From Rhizobiaceae bacterium (lineage in GTDB: Bacteria; Pseudomonadota; Alphaproteobacteria; Rhizobiales; Rhizobiaceae): a stretch of DNA of 17,761 bases. The position numbers and the translations under genes were made by a program. Of this stretch, positions 1 to 10,195 are shown piece after piece. The number at the start of each line of letters is the position of its first letter. Within the stretch, counting starts at the first letter, position 1. The DNA lies in NCBI GenBank assembly GCA_020696915.1, contig JAJFMR010000084.1:1-17761 (forward strand), in the 5' to 3' direction. The notes under the pieces are model-generated. The model worked only from the letters and a program-made list of their open reading frames with translations. It ran no database searches and had not been told where the DNA came from.

Positions 1-1
1 G

Positions 2-789
2 GCCGGCTCGCTGGCCGAGGCCGACGCGCTGGCCGAAATCGAGCGGAATTCGGGAAAGCGCCTCTCGCCGATCTTCCAGTACCGGTTTGCCCACGGCATT
101 TCGCAACTCATGTACCTCAGGCAGTCGGGCCTTGCCGGCCGCGCCTATGTCGCGACGATCGAGACCCACTGGCGCCGCGGCGCCGCTTATTACGACAATC
201 CGTGGAGGGGACGCTTCGCGACCGAGCTCGGAGGCACGCTGATCACCCATGCCATTCACGCGCACGATCTCCTGACCTTCGTGCTGGGGCCGATCGGCAG
301 TGTGTTCGCGCGCACGGCGACCCTGGTAAACCCCATCGAGACGGAGGACTGCGCGGCCCTTCTCCTGGAAATGGCCGACGGCTCCTTCGCGACGTCCTCG
401 ACGACGACGGGCGCCGAAGAGGACATGTCGAGACTGCGCTTCTGCTTCGAGGGATTGACCGCGGAGAGCAATCTCAGCCCCTATAATCCCGGCACCGCTC
501 CCTGGCGCTTCGTCGCCGCCGACCCCGAAAGGCAGCAGCGGATCGACGCGGCAGTAGCCGAGGTGCCGTCGGGTCCGGAGCGCAATGCCGGCCAGTTCCT
601 GAGGCTGCACAAGGCGCTGCTCGAAGGCGGCGAGCTGCCCGTCACCATTGCCGAAGCGCGCGCCTCGCTCGAGCTTCTCACCGCCGCCTACCACTCGGCG
701 CGGAGCGGGTCGGCAGTCAGGCTGCCAATCGGCCGGGATCACCCCCTCTACGAGGGCTGGCTGCCGCGGCCGGCGCGGGAGATGGCGTG

Positions 790-790
<1 letters not shown>
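2..790 (+). CDS. Gfo/Idh/MocA family oxidoreductase, 3' part (5' end outside window)
   Basis: The reading frame is open from base 2, so the N-terminal NAD(P)-binding Rossmann half lies upstream; an internal ATG at 110 is not the real start. What remains (262 codons) is the C-terminal alpha/beta dehydrogenase domain. The segment ELGGTLITHAIHAHDLL (from about base 220) matches the family's GG-x5-H-x3-D active-site stretch, where His and Asp/Lys partners handle the sugar hydroxyl being oxidised. Family members oxidise or reduce cyclitols, sugars and keto-sugars using NAD(P). The stop TGA (788-790) shares its last base with the ATG of the transporter ATPase, so the two are probably translationally coupled. 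The substrate cannot be read from this fragment. Family assignment is firm; a role in catabolism of the sugar imported by the neighbouring transporter is inference. Confidence 0.88.
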
Positions 791-1937
<1,147 letters not shown>

Positions 1938-1941
<4 letters not shown>

Positions 1942-2723
1942 AAGCGCAGGCAGGCAAGTCCCGACACGACCCGCCAGCCCTGGCGGACCGCGATGTGGCT
2001 TCGCCGATCGGGCCGGAATCCCGCCCGCTGCTCCCGCAGCCGGGCAAGAACCGCCGCGGAGCGAGCACGACCGGGGCTGCGCGCGACCCCGAACGCACAC
2101 GCGCCGCCATCCTTGCGGCCGCCACGCGCGAGTTTGCGGCGCACGGCTTCGGCAGCGCCAGGGTCGACGCCATCGCCGACCGCGCGCAGATAAACAAGCG
2201 CATGCTGTACCATTACTTCGGCAACAAGGAGGACCTGTATCTGGCCGTCCTCGAGGACAGCTACCGGGGGATCCGCAGCGCCGAGCGCAAGCTGCACCTC
2301 GAAGCGCTGCCGCCCGAAGAGGGGATGCGACGGCTGGTCACCTTCACCTGGGAATACTTCCTCGAGCATCCCGAATTCCTGTCGCTCCTCAACACCGAAA
2401 ACCTGATGCAGGCGCGGCATCTGAGGCGTTCGAAGCACATCGAGGAGCTTCATTCGCCGCTGGTCGGGGTCCTTGCCCAGACACTCGAGCGCGGCGCGCG
2501 CGCCGGTCTGTTCCGATCCGACGTCGATGCCGTGCAGCTTTACATCACGATCGCCTCGCTCGGTTTCTTCTACCTGTCGAACCGCTGGACGCTGTCCAAG
2601 ATTTTCGGCCGCGACCTGCATTCCGGCGCCGCGCTCGACCAGCGCGGAGCACATGTCGTCGATGTCGTGCTCGGCTATCTCGGATGCCCTGCCCCCGCGA
2701 CTTCGGCGGGGCGCGAATTGTGA
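1938..2723 (+). CDS. TetR/AcrR family transcriptional regulator
   Basis: A DNA-binding repressor or activator of the TetR family. The helix-turn-helix domain starts near residue 50 (RDPERTRAAILAAATREF), and the recognition part is INKRMLYHYFGNKEDLY (about residues 85-101). A helical ligand-binding domain follows to the C-terminus. The frame is open further upstream (ATG at 1896), but GTG 1938 is preferred because it overlaps the ATPase stop as GTGA, typical of coupled operon genes. Even so, about 45 residues precede the HTH, rich in Pro, Ala and Arg; this is longer than usual and may be disordered. No start in the frame lies closer to the HTH with a convincing ribosome-binding site. Sitting inside the sugar operon, it probably controls that operon in response to the imported compound or a metabolite. 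The family is certain; the target and ligand are inferred. Confidence 0.9.
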
Positions 2724-2744
2724 CGGGACTCAGGGAGGTCGGGA

Positions 2745-3896
2745 ATGGCTGAGCGGCGGATAGGCATCATCATGCATGGCGTGACCGGCCGCATGGGCCT
2801 CAACCAGCATCTGATCCGATCCATCCTGGCGATCCGCTCGCAAGGCGGGCTCCACCTGTCGAATGGTGACCGCCTCGTGCCCGATCCGATCCTGGTCGGC
2901 CGCAATCCCGACAAGGTCATGGCGCTCGCCAGGGCGCATGGTGTCGAGCGCTGGTCCGGCAGTGTCGCCGAGGCACTGGCCGATCCAGCGGACGAGATAT
3001 TCTTCGACGCCGGAACCACGCAGATGCGCGCCGAACTCGTCGGACTTGCAATCGACGCCGGCAAGCACGTCTATTGCGAGAAGCCCGTCTCCGACACGCT
3101 TCACCAGGCGGTGGCGCTCGCCAGGAAGGCCCGGTCCGCAGGCCTGAAGCACGGCGTCGTCCAGGACAAGCTTTTCCTGCCGGGCCTGAAGAAGCTCGCC
3201 ATGCTCCGCGATGCCGGATTTTTCGGCCGCATGCTCTCCGTACGCGGCGAGTTCGGTTACTGGGTCTTCGAAGGCGACTGGCAGCCGGCCCAGCGCCCGT
3301 CCTGGAACTACCGCAGGAAGGACGGCGGCGGCATCATTCTCGACATGCTCTGCCACTGGCGCTACGTGCTCGACAACCTGTTCGGCGAGGTGAAGGCAGT
3401 CTCCTGCCTCGGCGCCAATCACATTCCGGCACGCGCTGACGAACAAGGCCGCCCCTATGAAGCGGATGCCGACGATGCGGCTTACGCGACGTTCGAGCTG
3501 GCCGGCGGCGTCATCGCGCAGATCAACTCGTCGTGGACCACGAGGGTGCGCCGCGACGACCTCGCCACCTTCCAGGTGGACGGGACGCATGGCTCGGCCG
3601 TCGCCGGACTGACCCGATGCTTCACCCAGCACCGGGTCAACACGCCGAAGCCGGTCTGGAACCCCGACGTTCCGCAGACGATCGACTTCTTCGGCACCTG
3701 GGAGGAGGTGCCGGACAACTGGCCCGCGGAGAACGGTTTCAAGGCGCAGTGGGAGCTGTTCCTGCGCCATGTCGCCGAGGATGGCCCCTGGAAGCACGAC
3801 CTCGTCGAGGGCGCCAAGGGCGTGCAGCTGGCGGAACTCGGACTGAAGAGCTGGCGCGAACGCCGCTGGCAGGACGTGCCGGCGCTGCAGATCTGA
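2745..3896 (+). CDS. Gfo/Idh/MocA family oxidoreductase
   Basis: A complete 383-residue NAD(P)-dependent oxidoreductase. The N-terminal Rossmann domain begins with GIIMHGVTGRMG (residues 7-18), a glycine-rich dinucleotide loop. EKP at 112-114 carries the family's conserved catalytic Lys. DGGGIILDMLCHWRYVLD (193-210) contains the active-site Asp/His pair (His204). The ATG at 2745 has a good GGGAGG ribosome-binding site 6 bases upstream, 21 bases after the TetR stop. The stop overlaps the next ATG by one base (TGATG). It belongs to a distinct subgroup, recognisable by the start sequence and by conserved Trp-rich stretches (EGDW, RPSWNYR), that I recall occurring widely in rhizobia and actinobacteria beside sugar isomerase-type genes. 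It is clearly not a recent duplicate of the first oxidoreductase in this operon. The reaction is unassigned; oxidation or reduction of a sugar or keto-sugar is likely. Confidence 0.93.
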   Translation: MAERRIGIIMHGVTGRMGLNQHLIRSILAIRSQGGLHLSNGDRLVPDPILVGRNPDKVMALARAHGVERWSGSVAEALADPADEIFFDAGTTQMRAELVGLAIDAGKHVYCEKPVSDTLHQAVALARKARSAGLKHGVVQDKLFLPGLKKLAMLRDAGFFGRMLSVRGEFGYWVFEGDWQPAQRPSWNYRRKDGGGIILDMLCHWRYVLDNLFGEVKAVSCLGANHIPARADEQGRPYEADADDAAYATFELAGGVIAQINSSWTTRVRRDDLATFQVDGTHGSAVAGLTRCFTQHRVNTPKPVWNPDVPQTIDFFGTWEEVPDNWPAENGFKAQWELFLRHVAEDGPWKHDLVEGAKGVQLAELGLKSWRERRWQDVPALQI

Positions 3897-4837
3897 TGGC
3901 TGGCAAATCGCCCGGAAGCGCCGGCTCCACGCAAGCTGGCGAAGGGGGGCGTCACGCTACAGAGCGAGGACGCAAAACCCTCGAGGGGCTTTCCATCAAT
4001 CTCGCCACGACGCGCCAGCAGTGGGGTTTCAGGGACGCCGTCGAAGGGTGCCTGCGCCATGGCATCCGTGCGATTGCACCGTGGCGCGACCAGCTTGCGG
4101 CGATCGGCGTGGCAGAAGCGGCCCGCATCGTCCGCGACGAGGGGCTGCGGGTGACCGGCCTCTGCCGCGGCGGCTTCTTTCCTGCAGCCGATGCGGCAGG
4201 CCGTCAGGCGGCGATCGACGACAATCACCGGGCCATCGAAGACGCCGCCGCACTTGGGGCCGACTGCCTCGTGCTGGTGACGGGAGGACTTCCGCCCGGC
4301 TCGCGCGACCTCGCCGGCGCCCGCACCATGGTGGCCGATGGCGTTGCAGCCATCCTGCCGCTCGCTCGGGCTGCAAGGGTGCCGCTTGCGCTGGAACCCC
4401 TTCACCCGATGTACGCGGCGGACCGATCCTGCCTGAACACGCTTGCCCAGGCGCTCGATCTTTGCGATGCGCTCGATCCCGCCAGAACCGGTGCAATCGG
4501 CATCGCCTTCGACGTCTATCATTGCTGGTGGGATCCGCAACTCGAGGCACAGTTGCTGCGCGCCGGCCCGCAACGACTGCTGGCTCACCACATCTGCGAC
4601 TGGCTGGTGCCGACCCGCGACCTGCTCACCGATCGGGGGATGATGGGCGACGGGGTCATCGACCTGAAGGGGGTCCGTCGCATTGTCGAGGCGGCGGGCT
4701 TTTCCGGGCCGCAGGAGGTCGAGATTTTTTCAGCCGGAAACTGGTGGAAGAAATCCGGCGACGAAGTGCTGGAAGTCTGCGTCGAGCGCTTCCTCGAACT
4801 CTGCCGGAGCGGGCACGCAGTCGCCTCGCCACCATAA
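3896..4837 (+). CDS. Sugar phosphate isomerase/epimerase family protein (xylose isomerase-like TIM barrel)
   Basis: A 313-residue protein of the AP endonuclease 2/xylose isomerase-like TIM-barrel family. Likely divalent-metal ligands are visible at the expected strand ends: Glu167 (LALEPLHP), Asp206 and His209 (IAFDVYHCWWD), His232 (HHICDW) and Glu276 (QEVEIFS). Such enzymes isomerise, epimerise or dehydrate sugars and keto-sugars through an enediolate. The ATG at 3896 overlaps the oxidoreductase stop by one base and is the only usable start before the conserved barrel, which begins near residue 32 (LSINLATTR). The first 30 residues are Gly/Ser/Lys-rich and look unconserved. The gene is last in the operon and its TAA abuts the terminator. 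A partnership with the adjacent oxidoreductase, acting on a 3-keto-sugar or similar, is inference from context. Confidence 0.9.
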   Translation: MAGKSPGSAGSTQAGEGGRHATERGRKTLEGLSINLATTRQQWGFRDAVEGCLRHGIRAIAPWRDQLAAIGVAEAARIVRDEGLRVTGLCRGGFFPAADAAGRQAAIDDNHRAIEDAAALGADCLVLVTGGLPPGSRDLAGARTMVADGVAAILPLARAARVPLALEPLHPMYAADRSCLNTLAQALDLCDALDPARTGAIGIAFDVYHCWWDPQLEAQLLRAGPQRLLAHHICDWLVPTRDLLTDRGMMGDGVIDLKGVRRIVEAAGFSGPQEVEIFSAGNWWKKSGDEVLEVCVERFLELCRSGHAVASPP

Positions 4838-4863
4838 AAAAAGCCGGCTCGAGCCGGCTTTTT
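4838..4863. terminator. Bidirectional rho-independent terminator (perfect palindrome)
   Basis: A perfect 26-base palindrome made of AAAAAGCCGGCTC followed by its exact reverse complement. It sits between the convergent isomerase gene (TAA at 4835-4837) and hupB (stop at 4889-4891). Each strand gives a GC-rich stem AGCCGGCTC/GAGCCGGCT followed by a U run, so it can stop transcripts from both sides. With almost no loop, the innermost base pairs would open in RNA. Confidence 0.9.
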
Positions 4864-4888
4864 CCGCGTCCCCGCTTGGTCGGTCAAC

Positions 4889-5161
4889 TCAGTTGACGGC
4901 GTCCTTCAGGCCCTTGCCGGCGGAGAATTTCGGCACCGTGCGCGCGGGAATATTCACGGCTGCGCCGGTCTGCGGATTGCGGCCGGTCGAGGCCGCACGC
5001 TTCGAGACGGTGAAATTGCCGAAGCCCACCAGCCGCACGTCGCCACCCTTCTTCAACTCCCCGCTGATGACGGAGAAAACCGCCTCCACGGCCGACTGCG
5101 CGTCGCCCTTCGAAATGTTCGCCGCATCGGCGACGGCAGAAACCAGTTCGTTCTTGTTCAT
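4889..5161 (-). CDS. hupB: HU family DNA-binding protein
   Basis: A 90-residue nucleoid protein that bends and compacts DNA as a dimer. It starts MNKNELVSAVADAA, carries the HU core VRLVGFGNFTVSKRAA near residues 43-58, then the DNA-grasping arm with GRNPQTG (about 61-67) and the intercalating-Pro region NIPARTVPKFSAGK, as in bacterial HU. Length is exactly typical. The ATG at 5161 has a strong ribosome-binding site (GGAAGGGA) about 5 bases upstream. It lies downstream of lon on the same strand, the usual alphaproteobacterial arrangement, with a hairpin and a possible promoter of its own between them, and ends at the shared terminator. Assignment to the HU family is certain; IHF is excluded by the HU-type start and arm. 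Confidence 0.97.
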   Translation of the reverse strand: MNKNELVSAVADAANISKGDAQSAVEAVFSVISGELKKGGDVRLVGFGNFTVSKRAASTGRNPQTGAAVNIPARTVPKFSAGKGLKDAVN

Positions 5162-5211
5162 AAGCTTCCCTTCCTTGCGAAAACCGGATCAACGACTCAA
5201 CCGAGGAGTGA

Positions 5212-5240
5212 ACTGTATTTACAACCTCTCCCACAACCAA
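5212..5240 (-). promoter_or_regulatory. Possible sigma-70-type promoter for hupB
   Basis: On the minus strand, TTGGTT (5235-5240) and TACAGT (5212-5217) are separated by exactly 17 bases, about 50 bases before the hupB start. Both boxes are only partial matches to the alphaproteobacterial consensus. The location between the lon hairpin and hupB supports separate transcription of hupB, but the call is tentative. Confidence 0.4.
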
Positions 5241-5297
5241 GCCGCGATGCCGGCAAAGCGGAAAAATCCTTGGTTTTCGGGTTCTTTTTCACATGAA

Positions 5298-5322
5298 GAA
5301 GCCGGGCGCAAGGCCCGGCTTC
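5298..5322 (-). terminator. Hairpin downstream of lon (possible terminator or attenuator)
   Basis: GAAGCCGGGC and GCCCGGCTTC form a perfect 10-bp stem with a 5-base loop (5308-5312), about 30 bases past the lon stop. On the lon transcript strand the stem is followed by TTCATGTG, not a proper U run, so it may pause transcription or protect the lon 3' end rather than terminate fully. Confidence 0.55.
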
Positions 5323-5351
5323 CACTTTGTGCATGCCATCACGGAAATCGC

Positions 5352-7763
5352 TCAGTGGGCGAGGGTTTTTCCGGAGTCGTCCGGCTCCGACACAGGAGCC
5401 GGAGTCACTGCCGGCTCGGTCCACTCGATCGGCTCGGGCATCCTGACCAGGGCATGCCGGAGCACCTCGCCGACCCGCGAGACCGGAACGATCTCCATGC
5501 CGCTCTTCACATTCTCCGGGATTTCGGCGAGATCCTTGGCATTGTCCTCCGGGATCAGCACCTTCTTGATGCCGCCCCGCAGGGCGGCGAGCAGCTTCTC
5601 CTTCAGGCCGCCGATCGGCAGCACCCTGCCGCGCAGCGTGATTTCGCCGGTCATCGCGACATCCGCCCTGGCCGGAATTCCGGTCAGCACCGAAACGATG
5701 GCAGTCGCCATGGCGACACCCGCCGAGGGGCCGTCCTTCGGGGTCGCCCCTTCCGGAACGTGCACGTGGATGTCGCGCTTGTCGAAGAGCGGTGGCTCGA
5801 TGCCGAAATCGAGCGCCCGCGAGCGGACATAGGATGCCGCGGCGGAAATCGATTCCTTCATCACCTCCTTGAGGTTGCCGGTCACCGTCATGCGACCCTT
5901 GCCGGGCATCATCACGCCTTCGATGGTCAGCAGTTCGCCGCCGACCTCCGTCCAGGCCAGACCGGTGACCACGCCGACCTGATCCTCGCCTTCGACACGG
6001 CCGAAGCGGAACCGCGGGACGCCAAGGTAGTCGGAAATGTTGTCGGCGGTGACGTCGACCTTCTCCGTCTTGCCCTTGAGGATCTCGGTGACCGCCTTGC
6101 GACCTAGCTTCATCAGTTCGCGCTCCAGGCTGCGCACGCCGGCCTCGCGCGTGTAGGTCTGGATGATCGCACGAATGGCGTCATCGCTCACCGAGAACTC
6201 GCTTTCCTTGAGCGCGTGGTCGCGGATCGCCTTCGGCAACAGATGCCGCTTGGCAATCTCCACCTTCTCGTCCTCGGTGTAGCCGGCGATCCTGATGATC
6301 TCCATCCGGTCCATCAGGGCCGGCGGGATGTTCAGCGTGTTGGCCGTGGTCACGAACATGACGCTCGACAGATCGTACTCGACCTCGAGATAGTGATCCA
6401 TGAACGTCGAGTTCTGTTCCGGGTCGAGCACTTCGAGAAGTGCGGAGGACGGATCGCCGCGGAAGTCCATGCCCATCTTGTCGATCTCGTCGAGCAGGAA
6501 GAGCGGGTTGGACCTCTTGGCCTTCTTCATCGACTGGATGACCTTGCCGGGCATCGAGCCGATATAGGTACGGCGGTGGCCACGGATCTCCGCCTCGTCA
6601 CGCACGCCGCCCAGCGCCATGCGGATGAACTCGCGGCCGGTTGCCCTGGCGATCGACTTGCCGAGCGAAGTCTTGCCGACGCCGGGAGGGCCGACGAGGC
6701 ACAGGATCGGCCCCTTCAGCTTCTTCTGGCGGCTCTGCACGGCAAGGTATTCGACGATGCGGTCCTTGACCTTGTCGAGGCCGTAGTGATCGGCATCGAG
6801 CACCTCCTGCGCAAAGCTCAGATCCTGCTTGACCTTGGAGTTCTTGCCCCACGGGATCGACAGCAGCCAGTCGAGATAGTTGCGCACGACGGTGGATTCG
6901 GCAGACATCGGCGACATCGACCGAAGCTTCTTCAGTTCGGCGTCCGCCTTCTCGCGAGCCTCCTTTGAGAGCTTGGTCTTCTTGATGCGCGCCTCGATCT
7001 CGGCAGCTTCGTCGCGGCCGTCCTCGCCCTCGCCGAGCTCCTTCTGGATGGCCTTCATCTGCTCGTTGAGGTAGTATTCGCGCTGGGTCTTCTCCATCTG
7101 GCGCTTGACGCGCGAACGGATCCGCTTCTCCACCTGGAGCACAGAGATCTCGGCCTCCATGAAGCCCATCGCCTTCTCGAGCCGCTCCTTTACGGAGAGC
7201 GTGCCGAGCATCTCCTGCTTCTCGGTGATCTTGATGGCGAGGTGCGAGGCGACGGTGTCGGCGAGCTTTGAATAATCGTCGATCTGGCTTGCCGCGCCAA
7301 CCACTTCCGGTGAGATCTTCTTGTTGAGCTTGACGTAGTTTTCGAAGTCGGCGACCACGGACCTGGCCAAGGCCTCGACCTCGATCTCTTCTTCTTCAGG
7401 CTCCGCGAGCAACACCGCACCTGCCTCGTGGAACTCCTGGCGTGCGGTAAAGCCGGTAATCCTGGCCCTCGAGGTTCCCTCGACCAGCACCTTGACCGTG
7501 CCGTCCGGCAACTTCAAAAGCTGCAGCACATTGGCGAGCGTCCCGACGTCGTAGATCGCGCCGGGCTCGGGGTCGTCATCGGCGGCATTCATCTGGGTCG
7601 CGAGCAGGATCTGCTTCTCGGCACCCATCACCTCTTCCAGCGCCTTGATCGATTTTTCCCGGCCCACGAAGAGCGGAACGATCATGTGCGGGAACACCAC
7701 GATATCGCGCAGCGGCAGAACCGCGAAGGCGCCGTTGCCGGAAGACCGTGTTACCTTGGCCAT
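5352..7763 (-). CDS. lon: Endopeptidase La (Lon protease)
   Basis: An 803-residue ATP-dependent cytosolic protease that degrades misfolded and regulatory proteins; full length for the family. The N-terminal substrate-binding LON domain runs from about residue 11 (FAVLPLRDIVVFPHM) to about 205, followed by a coiled-coil region (about 210-285). The AAA+ module has Walker A GPPGVGKT (358-365) and Walker B LLDEID (423-428). The C-terminal protease domain carries the Ser-Lys dyad: Ser680 in KDGPSAGVAM and Lys723 in GGLKEKL, matching E. coli Ser679/Lys722. The ATG at 7763 follows AAAGG at a suitable distance. It is downstream of clpX on the same strand with a 231-base gap. The last 25 residues are an acidic, Pro-rich tail, common and variable in rhizobial Lon. 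Nothing appears broken. Confidence 0.98.
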   Translation of the reverse strand: MAKVTRSSGNGAFAVLPLRDIVVFPHMIVPLFVGREKSIKALEEVMGAEKQILLATQMNAADDDPEPGAIYDVGTLANVLQLLKLPDGTVKVLVEGTSRARITGFTARQEFHEAGAVLLAEPEEEEIEVEALARSVVADFENYVKLNKKISPEVVGAASQIDDYSKLADTVASHLAIKITEKQEMLGTLSVKERLEKAMGFMEAEISVLQVEKRIRSRVKRQMEKTQREYYLNEQMKAIQKELGEGEDGRDEAAEIEARIKKTKLSKEAREKADAELKKLRSMSPMSAESTVVRNYLDWLLSIPWGKNSKVKQDLSFAQEVLDADHYGLDKVKDRIVEYLAVQSRQKKLKGPILCLVGPPGVGKTSLGKSIARATGREFIRMALGGVRDEAEIRGHRRTYIGSMPGKVIQSMKKAKRSNPLFLLDEIDKMGMDFRGDPSSALLEVLDPEQNSTFMDHYLEVEYDLSSVMFVTTANTLNIPPALMDRMEIIRIAGYTEDEKVEIAKRHLLPKAIRDHALKESEFSVSDDAIRAIIQTYTREAGVRSLERELMKLGRKAVTEILKGKTEKVDVTADNISDYLGVPRFRFGRVEGEDQVGVVTGLAWTEVGGELLTIEGVMMPGKGRMTVTGNLKEVMKESISAAASYVRSRALDFGIEPPLFDKRDIHVHVPEGATPKDGPSAGVAMATAIVSVLTGIPARADVAMTGEITLRGRVLPIGGLKEKLLAALRGGIKKVLIPEDNAKDLAEIPENVKSGMEIVPVSRVGEVLRHALVRMPEPIEWTEPAVTPAPVSEPDDSGKTLAH

Positions 7764-7994
7764 AATTTAACCTTTCATGTCGCGGCCGCACTTCGGCCAG
7801 CCGCGAATCCCATTTTAACGGCCTCGCACCGTCTCGCCTACCGCCGATTGTGACGGGAAATTGCAGCACGAAAGGAGCCACGAAGCCACTGCCCCGTTAG
7901 GTGGATAGGCAGCAGTCAAAGGTCAAGGCCGAGGGTAAGGAGGCTGCCGGACAGCCGTGAAAACGTCACCCGCGGGAGCCGTGCCACAGCGGCG
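7764..7994. other. Intergenic region clpX-lon (lon leader)
   Basis: 231 bases hold no convincing gene. On the minus strand they must carry the end of clpX and the lon promoter. A small dyad, GGCTG/CAGCC with a 5-base loop (7942-7956), lies about 40 bases past the clpX stop and could be a weak terminator. CCTTGACC followed by CCTATCC (about 7903-7930) resembles -35 and -10 boxes, but the spacing of about 12 is too short for the housekeeping factor. I do not assign a lon promoter. Confidence 0.5.
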
Positions 7995-9088
<1,094 letters not shown>

Positions 9089-9389
9089 GTCGCCCCAAAT
9101 CCTTTCCGTGTCGGCACGCCGGAATTTCCGGTTCGGCGCGCCGGCCTTCTATGTATAGCGGAAAACCGCTTGTGCCAGCAAACCAGCCCTTCCCGTAGCC
9201 CAACCCGCGCAGCAGCCCCTGGGAATGCATGGCAAGTCAATCGCGTGATTCGCAGCCACCCCGACCACGCTAAGCGTCCGGAACTCAACACGGACTTAAC
9301 GTAGGCGGTGGCTCCGGCCGAGGGAACAGCAAATTGTGACGGAAATGCCGCAGCGCATTTCAAAAATTCGTCATGTTCGCGGCAGCGTG
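9089..9389. other. Intergenic region clpP-clpX, no gene seen
   Basis: About 300 bases between the clpP stop and the clpX start contain no credible coding frame. A dyad AAATGC/GCATTT with a 6-base loop (9343-9360) lies about 30 bases past clpP; without a U run it is a weak terminator candidate. A likely clpX promoter sits at the other end. The remaining stretch, roughly 9185-9340, shows no recognisable element. Confidence 0.6.
9152..9181 (-). promoter_or_regulatory. Predicted promoter of clpX
   Basis: On the minus strand TTGCTG (9176-9181) and TATACA (9152-9157) are 18 bases apart, placing transcription start about 55-60 bases before the clpX ATG. The spacer contains a perfect small dyad GCGG-AAAA-CCGC (9158-9169). 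The -10 box is a good match to consensus and the -35 fair. Confidence 0.55.
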
Positions 9390-10028
9390 TCACGAACCCT
9401 TGGCAACCGACACCTCCATTGCCTCGCGCGAGGTGATCACGTTGTCGATGAGGCCGAATTCCTTCGCCTCTTCCGAGGTCATGAAATGATCGCGGTCGAG
9501 GGTCGTCTCGATCGTGGCGAGATCGCGGCCGGTGTGCTTCACGTAGATCTCGTTCAGCCGCCGCTTGAGCTTGATGATGTCCTGGGCGTGCCGCTCGATA
9601 TCGGAGGCCTGGCCCTGGAAGCCGCCCGAAGGCTGGTGCACCATGATACGGGCATTTGGCGTCGCGAAGCGCATTTCCTTGTGGCCGGCGCACAGCAGCA
9701 GCGACCCCATGGAGGCCGCCTGCCCCGTGCACAGCGTCGACACCGGAGGCCTGATGAACTGCATCGTGTCGTAGATGGCCAGCCCGGAAGTCACCACGCC
9801 GCCCGGCGAGTTGATGTAGAGATTGATCTCCTTCTTCGGGTTCTCGGCCTCGAGGAACAGCAATTGCGCGCAGACCAGCGACGCCATTCCATCTTCCACC
9901 GGCCCGGTGATGAAGATGATGCGTTCCTTGAGGAGCCGTGAGAAGATGTCATAGGCACGCTCGCCGCGATTGGTCTGCTCCACCACCATCGGAACGAGGT
10001 TCATATAGGTCTCAGTGGGGCTTTTCAT
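9390..10028 (-). CDS. clpP: ATP-dependent Clp protease proteolytic subunit
   Basis: A 212-residue serine peptidase that forms the double-ring proteolytic chamber served by ClpX and ClpA. The catalytic triad is visible: Ser106 in GQAASMGS, His131 in IMVHQPSGG and Asp180 in LDRDHFMT, with the spacing of E. coli ClpP. The oligomer and substrate-groove segment YINSPGGVVTSG (71-82) is intact. The ATG at 10028 is chosen because AAGGGA lies just upstream; another in-frame ATG at 10043 lacks a ribosome-binding site. The frame is open far upstream (to 10919), but that part is antisense-frame noise inside the oxidase gene. It is first in the clpP-clpX-lon-hupB block, with its own predicted promoter and about 300 bases before clpX. 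It is intact even though its partner gene clpX is broken in this sequence. Confidence 0.97.
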   Translation of the reverse strand: MKSPTETYMNLVPMVVEQTNRGERAYDIFSRLLKERIIFITGPVEDGMASLVCAQLLFLEAENPKKEINLYINSPGGVVTSGLAIYDTMQFIRPPVSTLCTGQAASMGSLLLCAGHKEMRFATPNARIMVHQPSGGFQGQASDIERHAQDIIKLKRRLNEIYVKHTGRDLATIETTLDRDHFMTSEEAKEFGLIDNVITSREAMEVSVAKGS

Positions 10029-10089
10029 CGACTGTCCCTTCATGTGGGGGAGGAATTGCGAATGCGGCAGGGCAGAAACGCTTCCTGCT

Positions 10090-10118
10090 AGATAGGATGG
10101 GGCCTCCACCTTGCGCAA
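10090..10118 (-). promoter_or_regulatory. Predicted promoter of clpP, with heat-shock-like features
   Basis: On the minus strand TTGCGC (10113-10118) and CTATCT (10090-10095) are exactly 17 bases apart, about 60 bases before the clpP start. The -35 lies in a palindrome CCTTGCGCAAGG (10109-10120). The bases CCCCATCC just ahead of the -10 resemble the sigma-32 (RpoH) -10 element, though the distance from CTTG is short for the E. coli consensus. Heat control is known for clpP in many bacteria; here it is only suggested. Confidence 0.5.
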
Positions 10119-10195
10119 GGCCGGGGGCGACAGGGTTTCCTGGCCTCCCCGGGCAACGGGCCGCAGAATCGCCGGCCGAAGCAAGATAGCTTCCC

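Noticed and set aside
5162..5351. A tRNA gene between hupB and lon
   Set aside because: tRNA genes sometimes occur near hupB in this group, but no cloverleaf or T-loop consensus is visible; the only structure is the 10-bp hairpin.
7903..7930. A lon heat-shock promoter from CCTTGACC and CCTATCC
   Set aside because: The two boxes are only about 12 bases apart, too close for the housekeeping or usual RpoH spacing.
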